DNA of 64,000 nucleotides from Bifidobacterium breve (GTDB taxonomy: Bacteria > Actinomycetota > Thermoleophilia > Solirubrobacterales > Solirubrobacteraceae), in contig CAMCUD010000001.1 in the NCBI GenBank assembly GCA_945878865.1, positions 62,001-126,000 of the forward strand, given 5' to 3'. A program made the position numbers and the translations under genes. Positions 8,760-17,115 of the stretch are shown here, one piece after another. Numbering within the stretch: the first letter of the stretch is position 1; each line of letters opens with the position of its first letter. Below the pieces are notes generated by a model. That model made no database searches. It was given only the letters and a program-made list of their open reading frames with translations, and was not told where the DNA came from.

Positions 8760-9494
8760 ATGCTTCCGGCCGTGGCACGACGCGCAGTGATCCTGGCCGG
8801 GGGGCTCGGCACCCGCCTGCGCCCGTACACCGTCGTGCTGCCCAAGCCGCTCATGCCGGTCGGTGACCGGCCGGTGCTCGACATCGTCATCCGCCAGCTC
8901 CACGCGGCCCGGTTCGACCGCGTGACCATGGCGACCGGCTACCTCGCCGAGCTCATCGAGGCGTTCTTCCGCGACGGCTCGGACTACGACCTGCCGATCG
9001 ACTACTTCCGCGAGCACGAACCGCTGGGCACGGTCGGGGCCCTGGGCCTCATCGACGAGCTCGACGACCCGTTCCTCGTGATGAACGGCGACATCCTCAC
9101 CGACCTCGACTACGGCCAGCTGCTCGACGACCACATCCGCAGCGACGCGATCGCCACCATCGCGACGCGGACGACGAAGGTGCAGATCTCCCTCGGTGTC
9201 CTCGACTTCGCCGACCCGGACGACTCGACGCTGCTGACGAACTACTTCGAGAAGCCGAACATCGAGTACGAGTCGTCGATGGGCGTCTACTGCTTCGATC
9301 CGCGCATCCGCGAGTTCATCTCGCCGGGCGAGCACCTGGACTTCCCCGACCTCATGCTGCGCCTCGTGCATGAGGGCGAGAAGGTCCGCGCGTGGCGGTC
9401 CAACGACTTCTGGCTCGACATCGGGCGGCCCGAGGACTACGAGCAGGCGCAGGACGACATCGAGGCGCTGCGCCACCGGCTCATCCCCGAGTAG
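8760..9494 (+). CDS. Sugar-1-phosphate nucleotidyltransferase
   Basis: A 244-residue cytoplasmic enzyme that should make an activated NDP-sugar for the polysaccharide genes around it. The nucleotide-binding signature AVILAGGLGTRLRPYT is followed by LPKPLMPVGDRPVLD, the sugar-phosphate region MNGDILTDLDYGQL with the metal-binding Asp, and the C-terminal DIGRPEDYEQAQDD. It lacks a left-handed beta-helix domain, so it is the short class similar to RmlA, HddC or mannose-1-phosphate guanylyltransferase cores. The base specificity is not clear. It is six bases from the next glycosyltransferase gene and starts a plus-strand operon. Confidence 0.9.
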   Translation: MLPAVARRAVILAGGLGTRLRPYTVVLPKPLMPVGDRPVLDIVIRQLHAARFDRVTMATGYLAELIEAFFRDGSDYDLPIDYFREHEPLGTVGALGLIDELDDPFLVMNGDILTDLDYGQLLDDHIRSDAIATIATRTTKVQISLGVLDFADPDDSTLLTNYFEKPNIEYESSMGVYCFDPRIREFISPGEHLDFPDLMLRLVHEGEKVRAWRSNDFWLDIGRPEDYEQAQDDIEALRHRLIPE

Positions 9495-9500
9495 GTCGTC

Positions 9501-10664
9501 ATGACGGGCCGCGACATCGTCTGCGTCGGGTTCAACGACTGGGAGACCGAGCTGTGGACGAACCAGCACCATCTCATGGCGCGGCTCGCCGGCTCGGGCA
9601 ACCGGGTGCTGTTCATCGAGTCGCTCGGGCTGCGGCGCCCGACCGTCGCCGGGCGTGACGTCTCCCGGATGGCGCGCCGGCTCGTGCGCGGCCTGCAGCC
9701 GCCGCGCGAGCGCGACGGCGTGCACGTCCTCTCGCCGCTCGTCATCCCGCTGCACGGCAACCCGACGGTCCGGCGGCTGAACGCGCGGATCCTGCCGGCG
9801 CTCGTGGGCCATGCGGCGCGGCGGCTGGGGATGCGGCAGCCGATCCTCTGGGGCTACGTCCCGCAGGCCGAGGTGCTGCTCGATGTCCTCGACCCGTCGC
9901 TCGTCGTCTACCACTGCGTCGACGACATCGCCACGCAGGAGGGCATCGACACGGCGTCGTTCCAGGCCGCCGAGGCGCGCTACGCCGGGCGGGCCGACCT
10001 CGTGCTGGCCAGCGCGCCGCGGCTGGCCGAGCGGATGCGGACGCTGAGCGACAACGTGCTGTATGCGCCGAACGTCGCGGACACGGCCGCGTTCGCGGCG
10101 GCGCTCGACGAGGGACGGATCGACGAACCCCTGGGCGCCCTGCCGCATCCTCGTCTGGTGTTCACCGGGGCGATCGCAGAGAAGAAGCTCGACCTCCCGC
10201 TGCTCGCCCAGATCGCACGGGCGCGGCGGGACTGGACGATCGCACTCGTCGGGCCCGTCGGCCTGGGCGATCCGCACACCGACGTGGCGGCGCTGGAGGC
10301 CGAGCCGAACGTGCACCTCCTCGGCGCCCGGAGGTACGAGGAGCTGCCGGCCGTGCTGCGCGGCGCCGACATCACGCTCATCCCCTACCGCGCCAGCGAG
10401 CTGACCGCGAGCATCTTCCCGATGAAGGTCTACGAGTACCTCGCCGCCGGGCGGCCGGTGGTCTCGACGCCACTGCCGGCGCTCGAGGGCGTCGCCGAGA
10501 TCACGGTGGCCGACGGCGCTGCGGCGTTCATCTCCGCGATCGAGCGCGAGCTGGCCGAGGACACGCCGGAGCGGCGGACGGCACGCTCGGCCGCGGCCGC
10601 CCGGAACTCGTGGGACGCGCGGCTGGAGGAGATCGGCACGGCGCTGGAGCGGCTGGGCGCATGA
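9501..10664 (+). CDS. Glycosyltransferase (GT-B; TuaH-like)
   Basis: A 387-residue protein whose N-terminal part (DIVCVGFNDWETELWTNQHH, then LVVYHCVDDIATQEG) resembles the teichuronic-acid type TuaH transferases rather than classical GT4. The C-terminal part has RLVFTGAIAEKKLDLPLL, VHLLGARRYEELP and IPYRASELTASIFPMKVYEYLAAGRPVV, the usual GT-B donor domain. The stop codon overlaps the next start as ATGA at 10661. It is part of the operon beginning at 8760. The transferred sugar is unknown. Confidence 0.88.
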   Translation: MTGRDIVCVGFNDWETELWTNQHHLMARLAGSGNRVLFIESLGLRRPTVAGRDVSRMARRLVRGLQPPRERDGVHVLSPLVIPLHGNPTVRRLNARILPALVGHAARRLGMRQPILWGYVPQAEVLLDVLDPSLVVYHCVDDIATQEGIDTASFQAAEARYAGRADLVLASAPRLAERMRTLSDNVLYAPNVADTAAFAAALDEGRIDEPLGALPHPRLVFTGAIAEKKLDLPLLAQIARARRDWTIALVGPVGLGDPHTDVAALEAEPNVHLLGARRYEELPAVLRGADITLIPYRASELTASIFPMKVYEYLAAGRPVVSTPLPALEGVAEITVADGAAAFISAIERELAEDTPERRTARSAAAARNSWDARLEEIGTALERLGA

Positions 10665-11776
10665 CCTGCACGGTCGTCGCCACGCCGTACGCGCCCACCG
10701 GCGCGACCGGCGGCTCGCGGCGCGTCATCTCCCTGCTCGCCGCGCTTGACCGGCTCGGCCCGGTCACGCTGGCCTACGTGCCATTCTCCGGCGAGGAGCC
10801 GTCCCGCGACCTGGACCGCCTGGCGCAGCTGGAGATCCGCCCCGTCTCCCCCTCGCGCGGCCTCGGCCGCCTCGCGACCTACGCCCGCGCCCGTGCCGCC
10901 GGCGCGCCCGACGGCTTCGCCCGAGGGGCGTCCTCCGAGCTGGCGGCCGCAGCCGTCGACGCCGCCGGGCCGCGTGGCCGGATCATCGCGGACGGGCTCA
11001 GCGCCGCGGCGTCCCTGCTGACCGTGATGCGAAAGCGCCCCGTCGTCTACTGCGCGCAAAACCTGGAGTCCGGGTTCCGCGGCGAGCTCGACAGCGGTGG
11101 AAGCGCGGGCCTGGAGCGCTTCGAACGCCTGCTGCTCGAACGGGCCGCCGAGACGTGGGTGCCGTCCCCGCGCGAGGTCGACCTCGCCCACGACCTCGTG
11201 CCGTCGGCGCACGTCGTCCACGTGCCCAACGTCGTGGACGTCGCGCGCATCGCCACGGTCGCCCCGCGGCGTGGGGAGAAGCGGCTGCTGTTCGCCGCCG
11301 ACCACACGTACCCGCCCAACCGCGACGCGCTGCGCTGGCTGCTCGCCGAGATCATGCCGGCCGTGTGGGCCCGTGAGCCGGAGGCCATCCTCACCCTGAC
11401 CGGCCGCGGGCTGCCCGAGGGCATCGAAGGTCGCGAGCACCGCATCGAGGCGCGCGGCTTCGTCGACGATCTCGCCGCCGTCTACGCGGCCTCGGACGCC
11501 GTGCTCGTCCCGCTGCGCCAGGGCGGCGGCTCCCCGCTGAAGTTCATCGAGGCCCTGGCCTGCGCGCTTCCCGTCGTCGCCACGCCGAAGGCCGCGGCCG
11601 GCCTGGAGCTCGTCGCCGGCGCCGAGTTCCTCGAGGGAGACAACCCGCAGGCGCTCGCCGAAGCGGTCCTCGTCGCTCTCAGCCCGCGCGGCGAGCAGGT
11701 CGGGCGGCAAGGCCGGGAGATCGCCGAGCAGCGATACTCCCTGGAATCACTGACCGCCATCCTGTCCCGAACGTGA
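10661..11776 (+). CDS. Glycosyltransferase family 4
   Basis: A 371-residue GT-B enzyme. The ORF-track start at 10610 lies within the preceding gene; the real start is the ATG of the ATGA overlap. The N-terminal half has ATPYAPTGATGGSRRVISLL and VVYCAQNLES. The C-terminal half has RLLFAADHTYPPNRDALRWLL, a motif common in GT4 proteins that act late in exopolysaccharide assembly, then VLVPLRQGGGSPLKFIEALA and a typical LPVVATPKAAAGLEL. It is in the plus-strand sugar operon. Acceptor and donor are unknown. Confidence 0.9.
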   Translation: MTCTVVATPYAPTGATGGSRRVISLLAALDRLGPVTLAYVPFSGEEPSRDLDRLAQLEIRPVSPSRGLGRLATYARARAAGAPDGFARGASSELAAAAVDAAGPRGRIIADGLSAAASLLTVMRKRPVVYCAQNLESGFRGELDSGGSAGLERFERLLLERAAETWVPSPREVDLAHDLVPSAHVVHVPNVVDVARIATVAPRRGEKRLLFAADHTYPPNRDALRWLLAEIMPAVWAREPEAILTLTGRGLPEGIEGREHRIEARGFVDDLAAVYAASDAVLVPLRQGGGSPLKFIEALACALPVVATPKAAAGLELVAGAEFLEGDNPQALAEAVLVALSPRGEQVGRQGREIAEQRYSLESLTAILSRT

Positions 11777-11810
11777 ACGCGGCATCCCACGCCAGCGGTC
11801 AGACTCTCCT

Positions 11811-12950
11811 GTGCATATGAAGATCGTCTCGGTCATGACCACCCACTCGCGGGGCGGCGCGGAATTCGCGGCCGTCGAGATGCTCGACGCGCTCGTCGAC
11901 CGCGGCCACGAGCCGGTCATGCTCACCGACCAGCCGGGGATCGCGCGCGACCGCCGGGTTCCGGTTCACCCGCTGGAGATCGGACCCAAGCTCTCCACGT
12001 CGAGCTGGCGCGAGCTCGCGCTGACCTGGCCGTCGCTGCTGCGCGATTTCCGCCGCGCGCTGGAGGCCGAGGCGCCGTATGACGTGCTGCTCGTGCACTA
12101 CAAGAAGGAGCAGCTGCTGGCCGGGATGCTGCCGAAGCATCTGCGCCCCTCCGTGGTGTGGTGCGAGTGGGGCCCGGTCCCGTTCCCGCTGCGCACCGGC
12201 CTGCCGCGCCAGGCCTACCTGGCCGCCGGGCGGCGCGCCGACCTCGTCCTGGCGATCTCGCGCGGAACGGCGGACAACGTCGCCGACGTGGGGATCCCGC
12301 CGTGGAAGATCGTCACGGTCCCGAACGTCATGCGCACGGAGGAGATCGACTTCAGCGCGGAGGGCCGCGCCGCCGTGCGCGCGGAGCTGGGCATCCCGGC
12401 CGACGCGTTCGTCGTGGGCTGCATCAGCCGCTTTCACCCGAAGAAGCGCAACGACGTGGTCGTCGACGCCGTCAAGCGCCTGGAGAACCCGAACGTCCAC
12501 GTGGTGCTGGCAGGCGACGGCGAGACCGAGGACGAGCTGCGCCGCCTCGGCGAGCCGCTGGGCGACCGGATGCACATCGTCCCCACGCCGGGGCAGAACG
12601 TCGGCGATGTGCTCTCCGCGTTCGACGTCTCGGTCTTCTGCCCCAGCCCGACGGAAGGCCAGCCGCGGGCGACGATCCTCGCCATGCTCGCGCGCCGCCC
12701 CGCCCTGGCGACGGGCCCCGAAGGCGTGGCGGACATGATCACGCCGGAGGTCGGGGGGATCGCGTCGCCGGAGAACGATCCCGACGCGCTCGCCGGCCTG
12801 CTGCGCCGCTACCTCGACGACCCGGCGCTCATCGTCAGCCAGGGCGAGACGGGGCGGGCGCTCGCCGAGCGGACGTACGCGGCGCCGGTGGTGGCGGAGC
12901 TGCTCGAGGGGCTGTTCGAGCAGGCGCGGGCGCACGCGGCGAAGCGCTGA
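11811..12950 (+). CDS. Glycosyltransferase family 4, paralogue of 3872-5047
   Basis: A 379-residue GT-B protein. It shares with the upstream transferase the blocks KIVSVMTTHSRGGAEFAAVE, VHYKKEQLLAG, VVWCEWGPVPFP, VVGCISRFHPKKRNDVVVDA and DVLSAFDVSVF, so the two arose by duplication and probably handle related substrates. A GTG at 11811 and an ATG two codons later are both possible starts. Thirty-four bases separate it from the preceding gene, and two bases separate it from the methyltransferase gene that follows. The EGQPRATILAML region replaces the usual E-x7-E, as in the paralogue. Confidence 0.9.
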   Translation: MHMKIVSVMTTHSRGGAEFAAVEMLDALVDRGHEPVMLTDQPGIARDRRVPVHPLEIGPKLSTSSWRELALTWPSLLRDFRRALEAEAPYDVLLVHYKKEQLLAGMLPKHLRPSVVWCEWGPVPFPLRTGLPRQAYLAAGRRADLVLAISRGTADNVADVGIPPWKIVTVPNVMRTEEIDFSAEGRAAVRAELGIPADAFVVGCISRFHPKKRNDVVVDAVKRLENPNVHVVLAGDGETEDELRRLGEPLGDRMHIVPTPGQNVGDVLSAFDVSVFCPSPTEGQPRATILAMLARRPALATGPEGVADMITPEVGGIASPENDPDALAGLLRRYLDDPALIVSQGETGRALAERTYAAPVVAELLEGLFEQARAHAAKR

Positions 12951-12952
12951 CC

Positions 12953-13741
12953 ATGCTGGACTGGAGCGACGGCAACTACGCGCTGACGGCGGCGTCCCTG
13001 GCCCCCGCGACAGACCAGGTCCTCGACGTCGCGGCGGTGTCCGCGGGCCAATCGGTGCTCGACGTGGCGTGCGGCACCGGCAACGCCGCCCTCGCGGCTG
13101 CCCGGCGCGGCGCGACGGCAACCGGCGTCGATCCGGCGATCGGGCTGCTGCAGATCGCGCGGTCGCGCGCAGCGAAGGACGACCTCGCCGCCGAGTTCCT
13201 TGCCGGCGACGCGAGCGCGCTGCCCGTGCCGGAGGCCTCATTCGACGTGTGCGTGAGCGTGTTCGGCGTGATCTTCGCCCCGGATGCGCAGCGGGCGATC
13301 TGCGAGATGCTCCGGGCCACGAAGCCCGGCGGCGTCATCGCGCTCTCGTCCTGGCTGCCCGGCGGCGCGGTCGACCGCGCCGCGAAGCTCCTGCGCGAGG
13401 CGATCACCGCCGCGATGCCCCCGACGGCGGCGGTGGAGGACGGGCCGCCGCCCCCGCAGTGGCAGGACCCCGACTGGATCTCGTCGCTGCTCGCACGCTG
13501 TGGGGCCCGAGACGTCGAGCTCCTCGAGTTCGATCTGCGGTTCGCCGCGGTCTCCCCGGAGGCGTGGTTCGGCGAGCAGGAGGAGCACCACCCGGTGTGG
13601 CGCTTCGGCCGGCGGGTGCTCGACGACGACGCGTGGGCGGACCTGCGCCGCCAGTCACTCGACGTGCTGCACGAGGTCAACGAGGACAGCGAGGCGTTCG
13701 CGGCGACGAGCCGGTACGTGGTCGCGCGGGCGGTCCGGTAG
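12953..13741 (+). CDS. Class I SAM-dependent methyltransferase
   Basis: A 262-residue Rossmann-fold methyltransferase. Motif I is SVLDVACGTGNAALAAARRG with the acidic residue at the end of strand 2 (TGVDPAIG); the post-I region FLAGDASALPVPEASFDVCV and the KPGGVIALSSW block match the UbiE/Methyltransf_11 family. The start at 12953 lies two bases after the glycosyltransferase stop, so it is co-transcribed with the sugar operon; the longer ORF-track start is a shadow. It may methylate a glycan intermediate or may only share the operon. A strong hairpin follows the stop codon directly. Confidence 0.88.
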   Translation: MLDWSDGNYALTAASLAPATDQVLDVAAVSAGQSVLDVACGTGNAALAAARRGATATGVDPAIGLLQIARSRAAKDDLAAEFLAGDASALPVPEASFDVCVSVFGVIFAPDAQRAICEMLRATKPGGVIALSSWLPGGAVDRAAKLLREAITAAMPPTAAVEDGPPPPQWQDPDWISSLLARCGARDVELLEFDLRFAAVSPEAWFGEQEEHHPVWRFGRRVLDDDAWADLRRQSLDVLHEVNEDSEAFAATSRYVVARAVR

Positions 13742-13789
13742 GGGTGTGGACGAAAACGGTCCAGATCGGACCGTTTTGGGACACACCCC
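13741..13789. terminator. Bidirectional hairpin terminator
   Basis: The core AAAACGGTCC-agatc-GGACCGTTTT is a perfect 10-bp stem flanked by A and T tracts, and an outer stem GGGGTGTG/CACACCCC closes it. It begins at the methyltransferase stop codon and lies between converging operons, so it can work on both strands. Confidence 0.85.
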
Positions 13790-13827
13790 CGAGAGGGACG
13801 CCGCGTCACCGCGCAGGATGGACCCGA

Positions 13828-13856
13828 ACGAACTTCCCGCCCACCGGGAAGTTCGT
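13828..13856. terminator. Second convergent hairpin
   Basis: ACGAACTTCCCG and CGGGAAGTTCGT form a perfect 12-bp stem with loop CCCAC, 17 bases from the stop codon of the minus-strand aminotransferase. It lacks a T tract, so it may be a transcript-end stabiliser or a second terminator for the minus-strand operon. Confidence 0.65.
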
Positions 13857-13872
13857 CACCGTCGACCGCGCG

Positions 13873-15000
13873 CTACAGCGCCGCCAGCAGCCGCTCGACC
13901 ACGAACTCCACCTGCTCGACCGTCGTCGTCGACGACAGCGGCAGCGCGACATGCCGCGCCGCGACCTCCTCGCTCACCGGCCGGCGCCCGTGCGATTCGT
14001 ACTCGCTGAACTGCGTCAGCGACGGGTACCACGTCGTCTGGATGCCGTCGGCCTGCAGCGCGTCGCGGACGGCGTCACGCGTGCCGCGGTCGGGCAGCAG
14101 CGCGAAGAAGGCGAAGTGCGACGCGCGCTCGACGTCCTCGTCGGTCCACGGCAACTCCACCGCCGGGACGTCGGCGAGAAGCTCGCGGTACCGGCGGACC
14201 GCCACGCGGCGGCGCGCCAGGTCGTCGTCGAGCCGCGGAAGCCGCGACAGGCCGAGCGCCGCCCGGGGCTCATCCATCCGGTAGTTGAAGCCGATGTCGA
14301 GGATGTCGTAGCTCTCGGCGTGGCCGCGATGGCGGTCCCACGTCACCGACGTCATCGCGTGCGAGCGCAGCGACTTGACCTTCGCCGACCAGTCCTCGTG
14401 CGGGGTGACGACCATGCCGCCCTCCCCCACGCACAGCTGCTTCTTGCTGAAGAACGAGAAGCACCCCGCGTCGCCGGCCAGGCCGACGGGCGTGTCGTCG
14501 GCGCAGCGCGCACCGACGGCCTGGGCGCAGTCCTCGATGAGGGCGAGCCCGCGGTCGCCGCACAGACCCCGCAGGGAGATCATGTCGGCCGCGTAGCCGC
14601 CGAAGTGCACGGCGACGACCGCCTTCGTCCGCGGGGTGATCCGCGAGGCGACGTCGAGGATGTCGAGCGTCGGCTCGAGCGGGTCGCGGACGTCGGCGAG
14701 GATCGCCTCGGCGCCGCAGTACCGGGCGGCCGCTGCGGTCGCCACGAAGGTGAACGCGGGGACGATGACCTCATCGCCGGGGCCGACGCCCGCCGCGAGC
14801 AGCGCGAGGTGCAGCGCGGCGGTCCCCGAGCCGACGGCGACCGCACGCTCAGCCCCGAGCCACTCGGCGAACGCCGCCTCGAAGGCCTGCGTGCGCGGGC
14901 CCATCGTCAGCCAGCCCTCGGACAGGCAGGCCAGCACGGCCTGCACGTCGTCCTCGGTCATCTCGACGTTCGTCAGGGGGATGGAGAACGGCGTGCTCAT
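13873..15000 (-). CDS. DegT/DnrJ/EryC1/StrS family aminotransferase (copy 2)
   Basis: A 375-residue PLP enzyme that transfers an amino group to a keto-sugar nucleotide. The PLP lysine lies in GCFSFFSKKQLCVGEGGMV, and GTAALHLALLAAGVGPGDEV plus VHFGGYAADM are standard family blocks. The start at 15000 overlaps the stop codon of the upstream aminotransferase as ATGA; the much longer ORF-track start runs through that other gene in a different frame. It is closely similar to its neighbour (RSHAMTS-x-TW-x-RH, GFNYR-x-DEPR-x-ALGLSRL), so the pair is a tandem duplication. It is the last gene of the minus-strand polysaccharide operon. Confidence 0.92.
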   Translation of the reverse strand: MSTPFSIPLTNVEMTEDDVQAVLACLSEGWLTMGPRTQAFEAAFAEWLGAERAVAVGSGTAALHLALLAAGVGPGDEVIVPAFTFVATAAAARYCGAEAILADVRDPLEPTLDILDVASRITPRTKAVVAVHFGGYAADMISLRGLCGDRGLALIEDCAQAVGARCADDTPVGLAGDAGCFSFFSKKQLCVGEGGMVVTPHEDWSAKVKSLRSHAMTSVTWDRHRGHAESYDILDIGFNYRMDEPRAALGLSRLPRLDDDLARRRVAVRRYRELLADVPAVELPWTDEDVERASHFAFFALLPDRGTRDAVRDALQADGIQTTWYPSLTQFSEYESHGRRPVSEEVAARHVALPLSSTTTVEQVEFVVERLLAAL

Positions 15001-16163
15001 GCGCCGACCTCCGCCCGCAGCGCCGCGACGACCCGGTCCTGCTGCTCGTGCGTGAGGTGCGGGAACAGCGGGATCGTGATCTCGATGCGCGCCGCGCGCT
15101 CGGTCTTCGGCAGCGAGATGCCGGGGAACCGCTCCCGGTACGCCGTGAACTCGTGGACGGCCGGGTAGAAGACGCTGGTCTGCACGCCGTGCTTCTCGCG
15201 CAGCGCAATGCGGATCTCGTCGCGCCGCGCCGGGTCTTCCAGCGTGATCGGCATGACGTAGCACGACGAGTCGTCCACGCTCGCGTCGGTGAACATCAGC
15301 TGGAGGCCCGGGACGTCGCGCAGCAGCTCGCGATAGCGGCGGGTCAGGTCGCGGCGGGTCGCGATGTCGTCCTCCAGGCGGCGCAGCCGGGAGAGACCGA
15401 GCGCGCTGCGCGGCTCGTCGATCCGATAGTTGAACCCGAGCCCGACCACGTCGTACGTCGTCGTCTGGCCGGTGTGGCGCTCCCACGTCCCGCTGGTCAT
15501 CGCGTGCGAGCGCAGCGACCGCGCGACGTCGGCGATCCGCGCGTCGTCCGTGCACAGCAGCCCACCCTCGCCGACGGACAGGATCTTGTTGCTGAACAGG
15601 CTGAAGCAGCCCGCCGCGCCCCACGTGCCGAGCTTGCGCCCGTGCAGCGTGGCGCTCGGGGCGTGCGCGACGTCCTCGATGAGCGGGAGGCCGTGCGCGT
15701 CGGCGATCTCGCGCAGCCGGTCCACCGGCGCCGGGTACCCGGCGAAGTGCACCGCGGAGATCGCCTTCGTGCGCGGCGTGATCTTCGCCGCGACGTCGTC
15801 AGGATCGATCGAGAAGTCGTGGTCGCCGACGATGTCCGCGAACACGGGCGTCCCGCCGCAGTACAGGACCGCCGTGGCCGTCGCCGCGAACGTCATCGCC
15901 GGAACGATGACCTCATCGCCGGGCCCGACCCCCGCCGCAAGATAGGCGACGTGCAGCGCCGCGGTGCACGAGTTCACCGCGACCGCGTGCTCGCAGCCGA
16001 GATGCTCGGCGAACGCCGCCTCGAACTCCTGCGTCTTCGGGCCCATCGTGAGCCAGCCGGTCCGCAGGACCGCCTCGACCGCGTCGAGATCCTCCTGCTC
16101 GAGCCGCAGGTCGAAGAGCGGAATCTGCGGGAAGGTGTCAGCTGATGTTGCGGTACTTGGCAT
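14997..16163 (-). CDS. DegT/DnrJ/EryC1/StrS family aminotransferase (copy 1)
   Basis: A 388-residue PLP-dependent sugar aminotransferase. The catalytic lysine is in GCFSLFSNKILSVGEGGLL; other blocks are SCTAALHVAYLAAGVGPGDE and ISAVHFAGYPAPVD. Members produce amino sugars for O-antigen or exopolysaccharide. Its start overlaps the end of the epimerase gene by 26 bases and its stop overlaps the second copy by four bases, so the three genes are translated together. An epimerase or dehydratase upstream is the expected supplier of a keto-sugar substrate, although the neighbour looks more like a 4-epimerase class enzyme. Confidence 0.92.
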   Translation of the reverse strand: MPSTATSADTFPQIPLFDLRLEQEDLDAVEAVLRTGWLTMGPKTQEFEAAFAEHLGCEHAVAVNSCTAALHVAYLAAGVGPGDEVIVPAMTFAATATAVLYCGGTPVFADIVGDHDFSIDPDDVAAKITPRTKAISAVHFAGYPAPVDRLREIADAHGLPLIEDVAHAPSATLHGRKLGTWGAAGCFSLFSNKILSVGEGGLLCTDDARIADVARSLRSHAMTSGTWERHTGQTTTYDVVGLGFNYRIDEPRSALGLSRLRRLEDDIATRRDLTRRYRELLRDVPGLQLMFTDASVDDSSCYVMPITLEDPARRDEIRIALREKHGVQTSVFYPAVHEFTAYRERFPGISLPKTERAARIEITIPLFPHLTHEQQDRVVAALRAEVGA

Positions 16164-17115
16164 CGAACGGGTCCCCGAACGCGCCCGCGTCGAGCCCCGC
16201 GATGACCTCGGCGATCCCGTCCGGGACCGTCATGGTCGTCTCGAAGCCGAGCACGCGCTTGATCTTGTCGAAGCTCACCTTGTAGTCGCGCGGGTCCTCG
16301 TTCTTCTTGACGAACGAGACCTTGCCGCGCCCGACCTGGCGGTCGATCTCCTGTACGAGGTCGGCCTTGCGGTAGTTCTGGCCCGGCCGGCCCACGTTGA
16401 AGACCTCACGCGTGACGATCTCCGGCGCCGCGTCGAGCACGGTGCGCACCGCGCGGCCCGCGTCGCGGACGTGGACGTACGGCCGCCAGAACTGCTCGCC
16501 GAAGACCTCGAGTTCCTTGTCGGCCCACAGGTCCCGCGTGAACTCGTTGACCGTCAGGTCAAAGCGCATGCGCGGCGCGACGCCGTAGATCGTGGAGAAC
16601 CGCAGGCAGGTGGGCTGCAGGTCGCCCGTGTCGCCGTCGAGCAGCAGCTGCTCCATGCCGACCTTCTGCTCGGCGTACAGCGACACCGGCGCGAGCTCGC
16701 CCTCCTCGGTGATCGGGACCGTCGGATCGGCCATGCGCCCGTAGTTCGAGCAGGTCGAGGCGAAGATGAAGCGCGAGACCCCGGCGGCGTCCGCGTCGGC
16801 GATGAGCCCGCGCGTGCCTTCGAGATTGACGTCGTTGGAGAGCTCGGGATCGCGGGCGCAGGCCGGATCGCCGACGATCGCGGCGAGATGGACGACCGCA
16901 TCGGCGCCGTCGAGGGCGCGGTGGCGGACGTCGTGGTCGCGGATGTCGCCGATCACCAGCTCGACGCCCTTGGCCTCGAGGTCCTTCGCGATGTCGTCCT
17001 GCCCGTGCAGCAGCACGTCGAGCGCGCGCACGCGCCGCCCGCTGCGCAGCAGCTCCTCGCACAGCGGCGCGCCGATGTACCCCGCGCCGCCCGTGACCGT
17101 CACCAGCTCACTCAT
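16138..17115 (-). CDS. NAD-dependent sugar-nucleotide epimerase/dehydratase
   Basis: A 325-residue extended SDR protein. The NAD-binding motif T-GGAGYIG is at the N-terminus, the DIRDHD and VVHLAAIVGDP blocks follow, and the catalytic YAEQK (Y-x3-K) lies near residue 145. FSTIYGVAPRMRFDLTVNEF and RPYVHVRDAGRA are typical of the epimerase subgroup that acts on NDP-sugars. The start at 17115 overlaps the preceding glycosyltransferase stop as ATGA; the ORF-track start is an upstream shadow. Exact substrate unknown. Position between a glycosyltransferase and two aminotransferases supports a role in making a modified sugar donor. Confidence 0.9.
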   Translation of the reverse strand: MSELVTVTGGAGYIGAPLCEELLRSGRRVRALDVLLHGQDDIAKDLEAKGVELVIGDIRDHDVRHRALDGADAVVHLAAIVGDPACARDPELSNDVNLEGTRGLIADADAAGVSRFIFASTCSNYGRMADPTVPITEEGELAPVSLYAEQKVGMEQLLLDGDTGDLQPTCLRFSTIYGVAPRMRFDLTVNEFTRDLWADKELEVFGEQFWRPYVHVRDAGRAVRTVLDAAPEIVTREVFNVGRPGQNYRKADLVQEIDRQVGRGKVSFVKKNEDPRDYKVSFDKIKRVLGFETTMTVPDGIAEVIAGLDAGAFGDPFDAKYRNIS

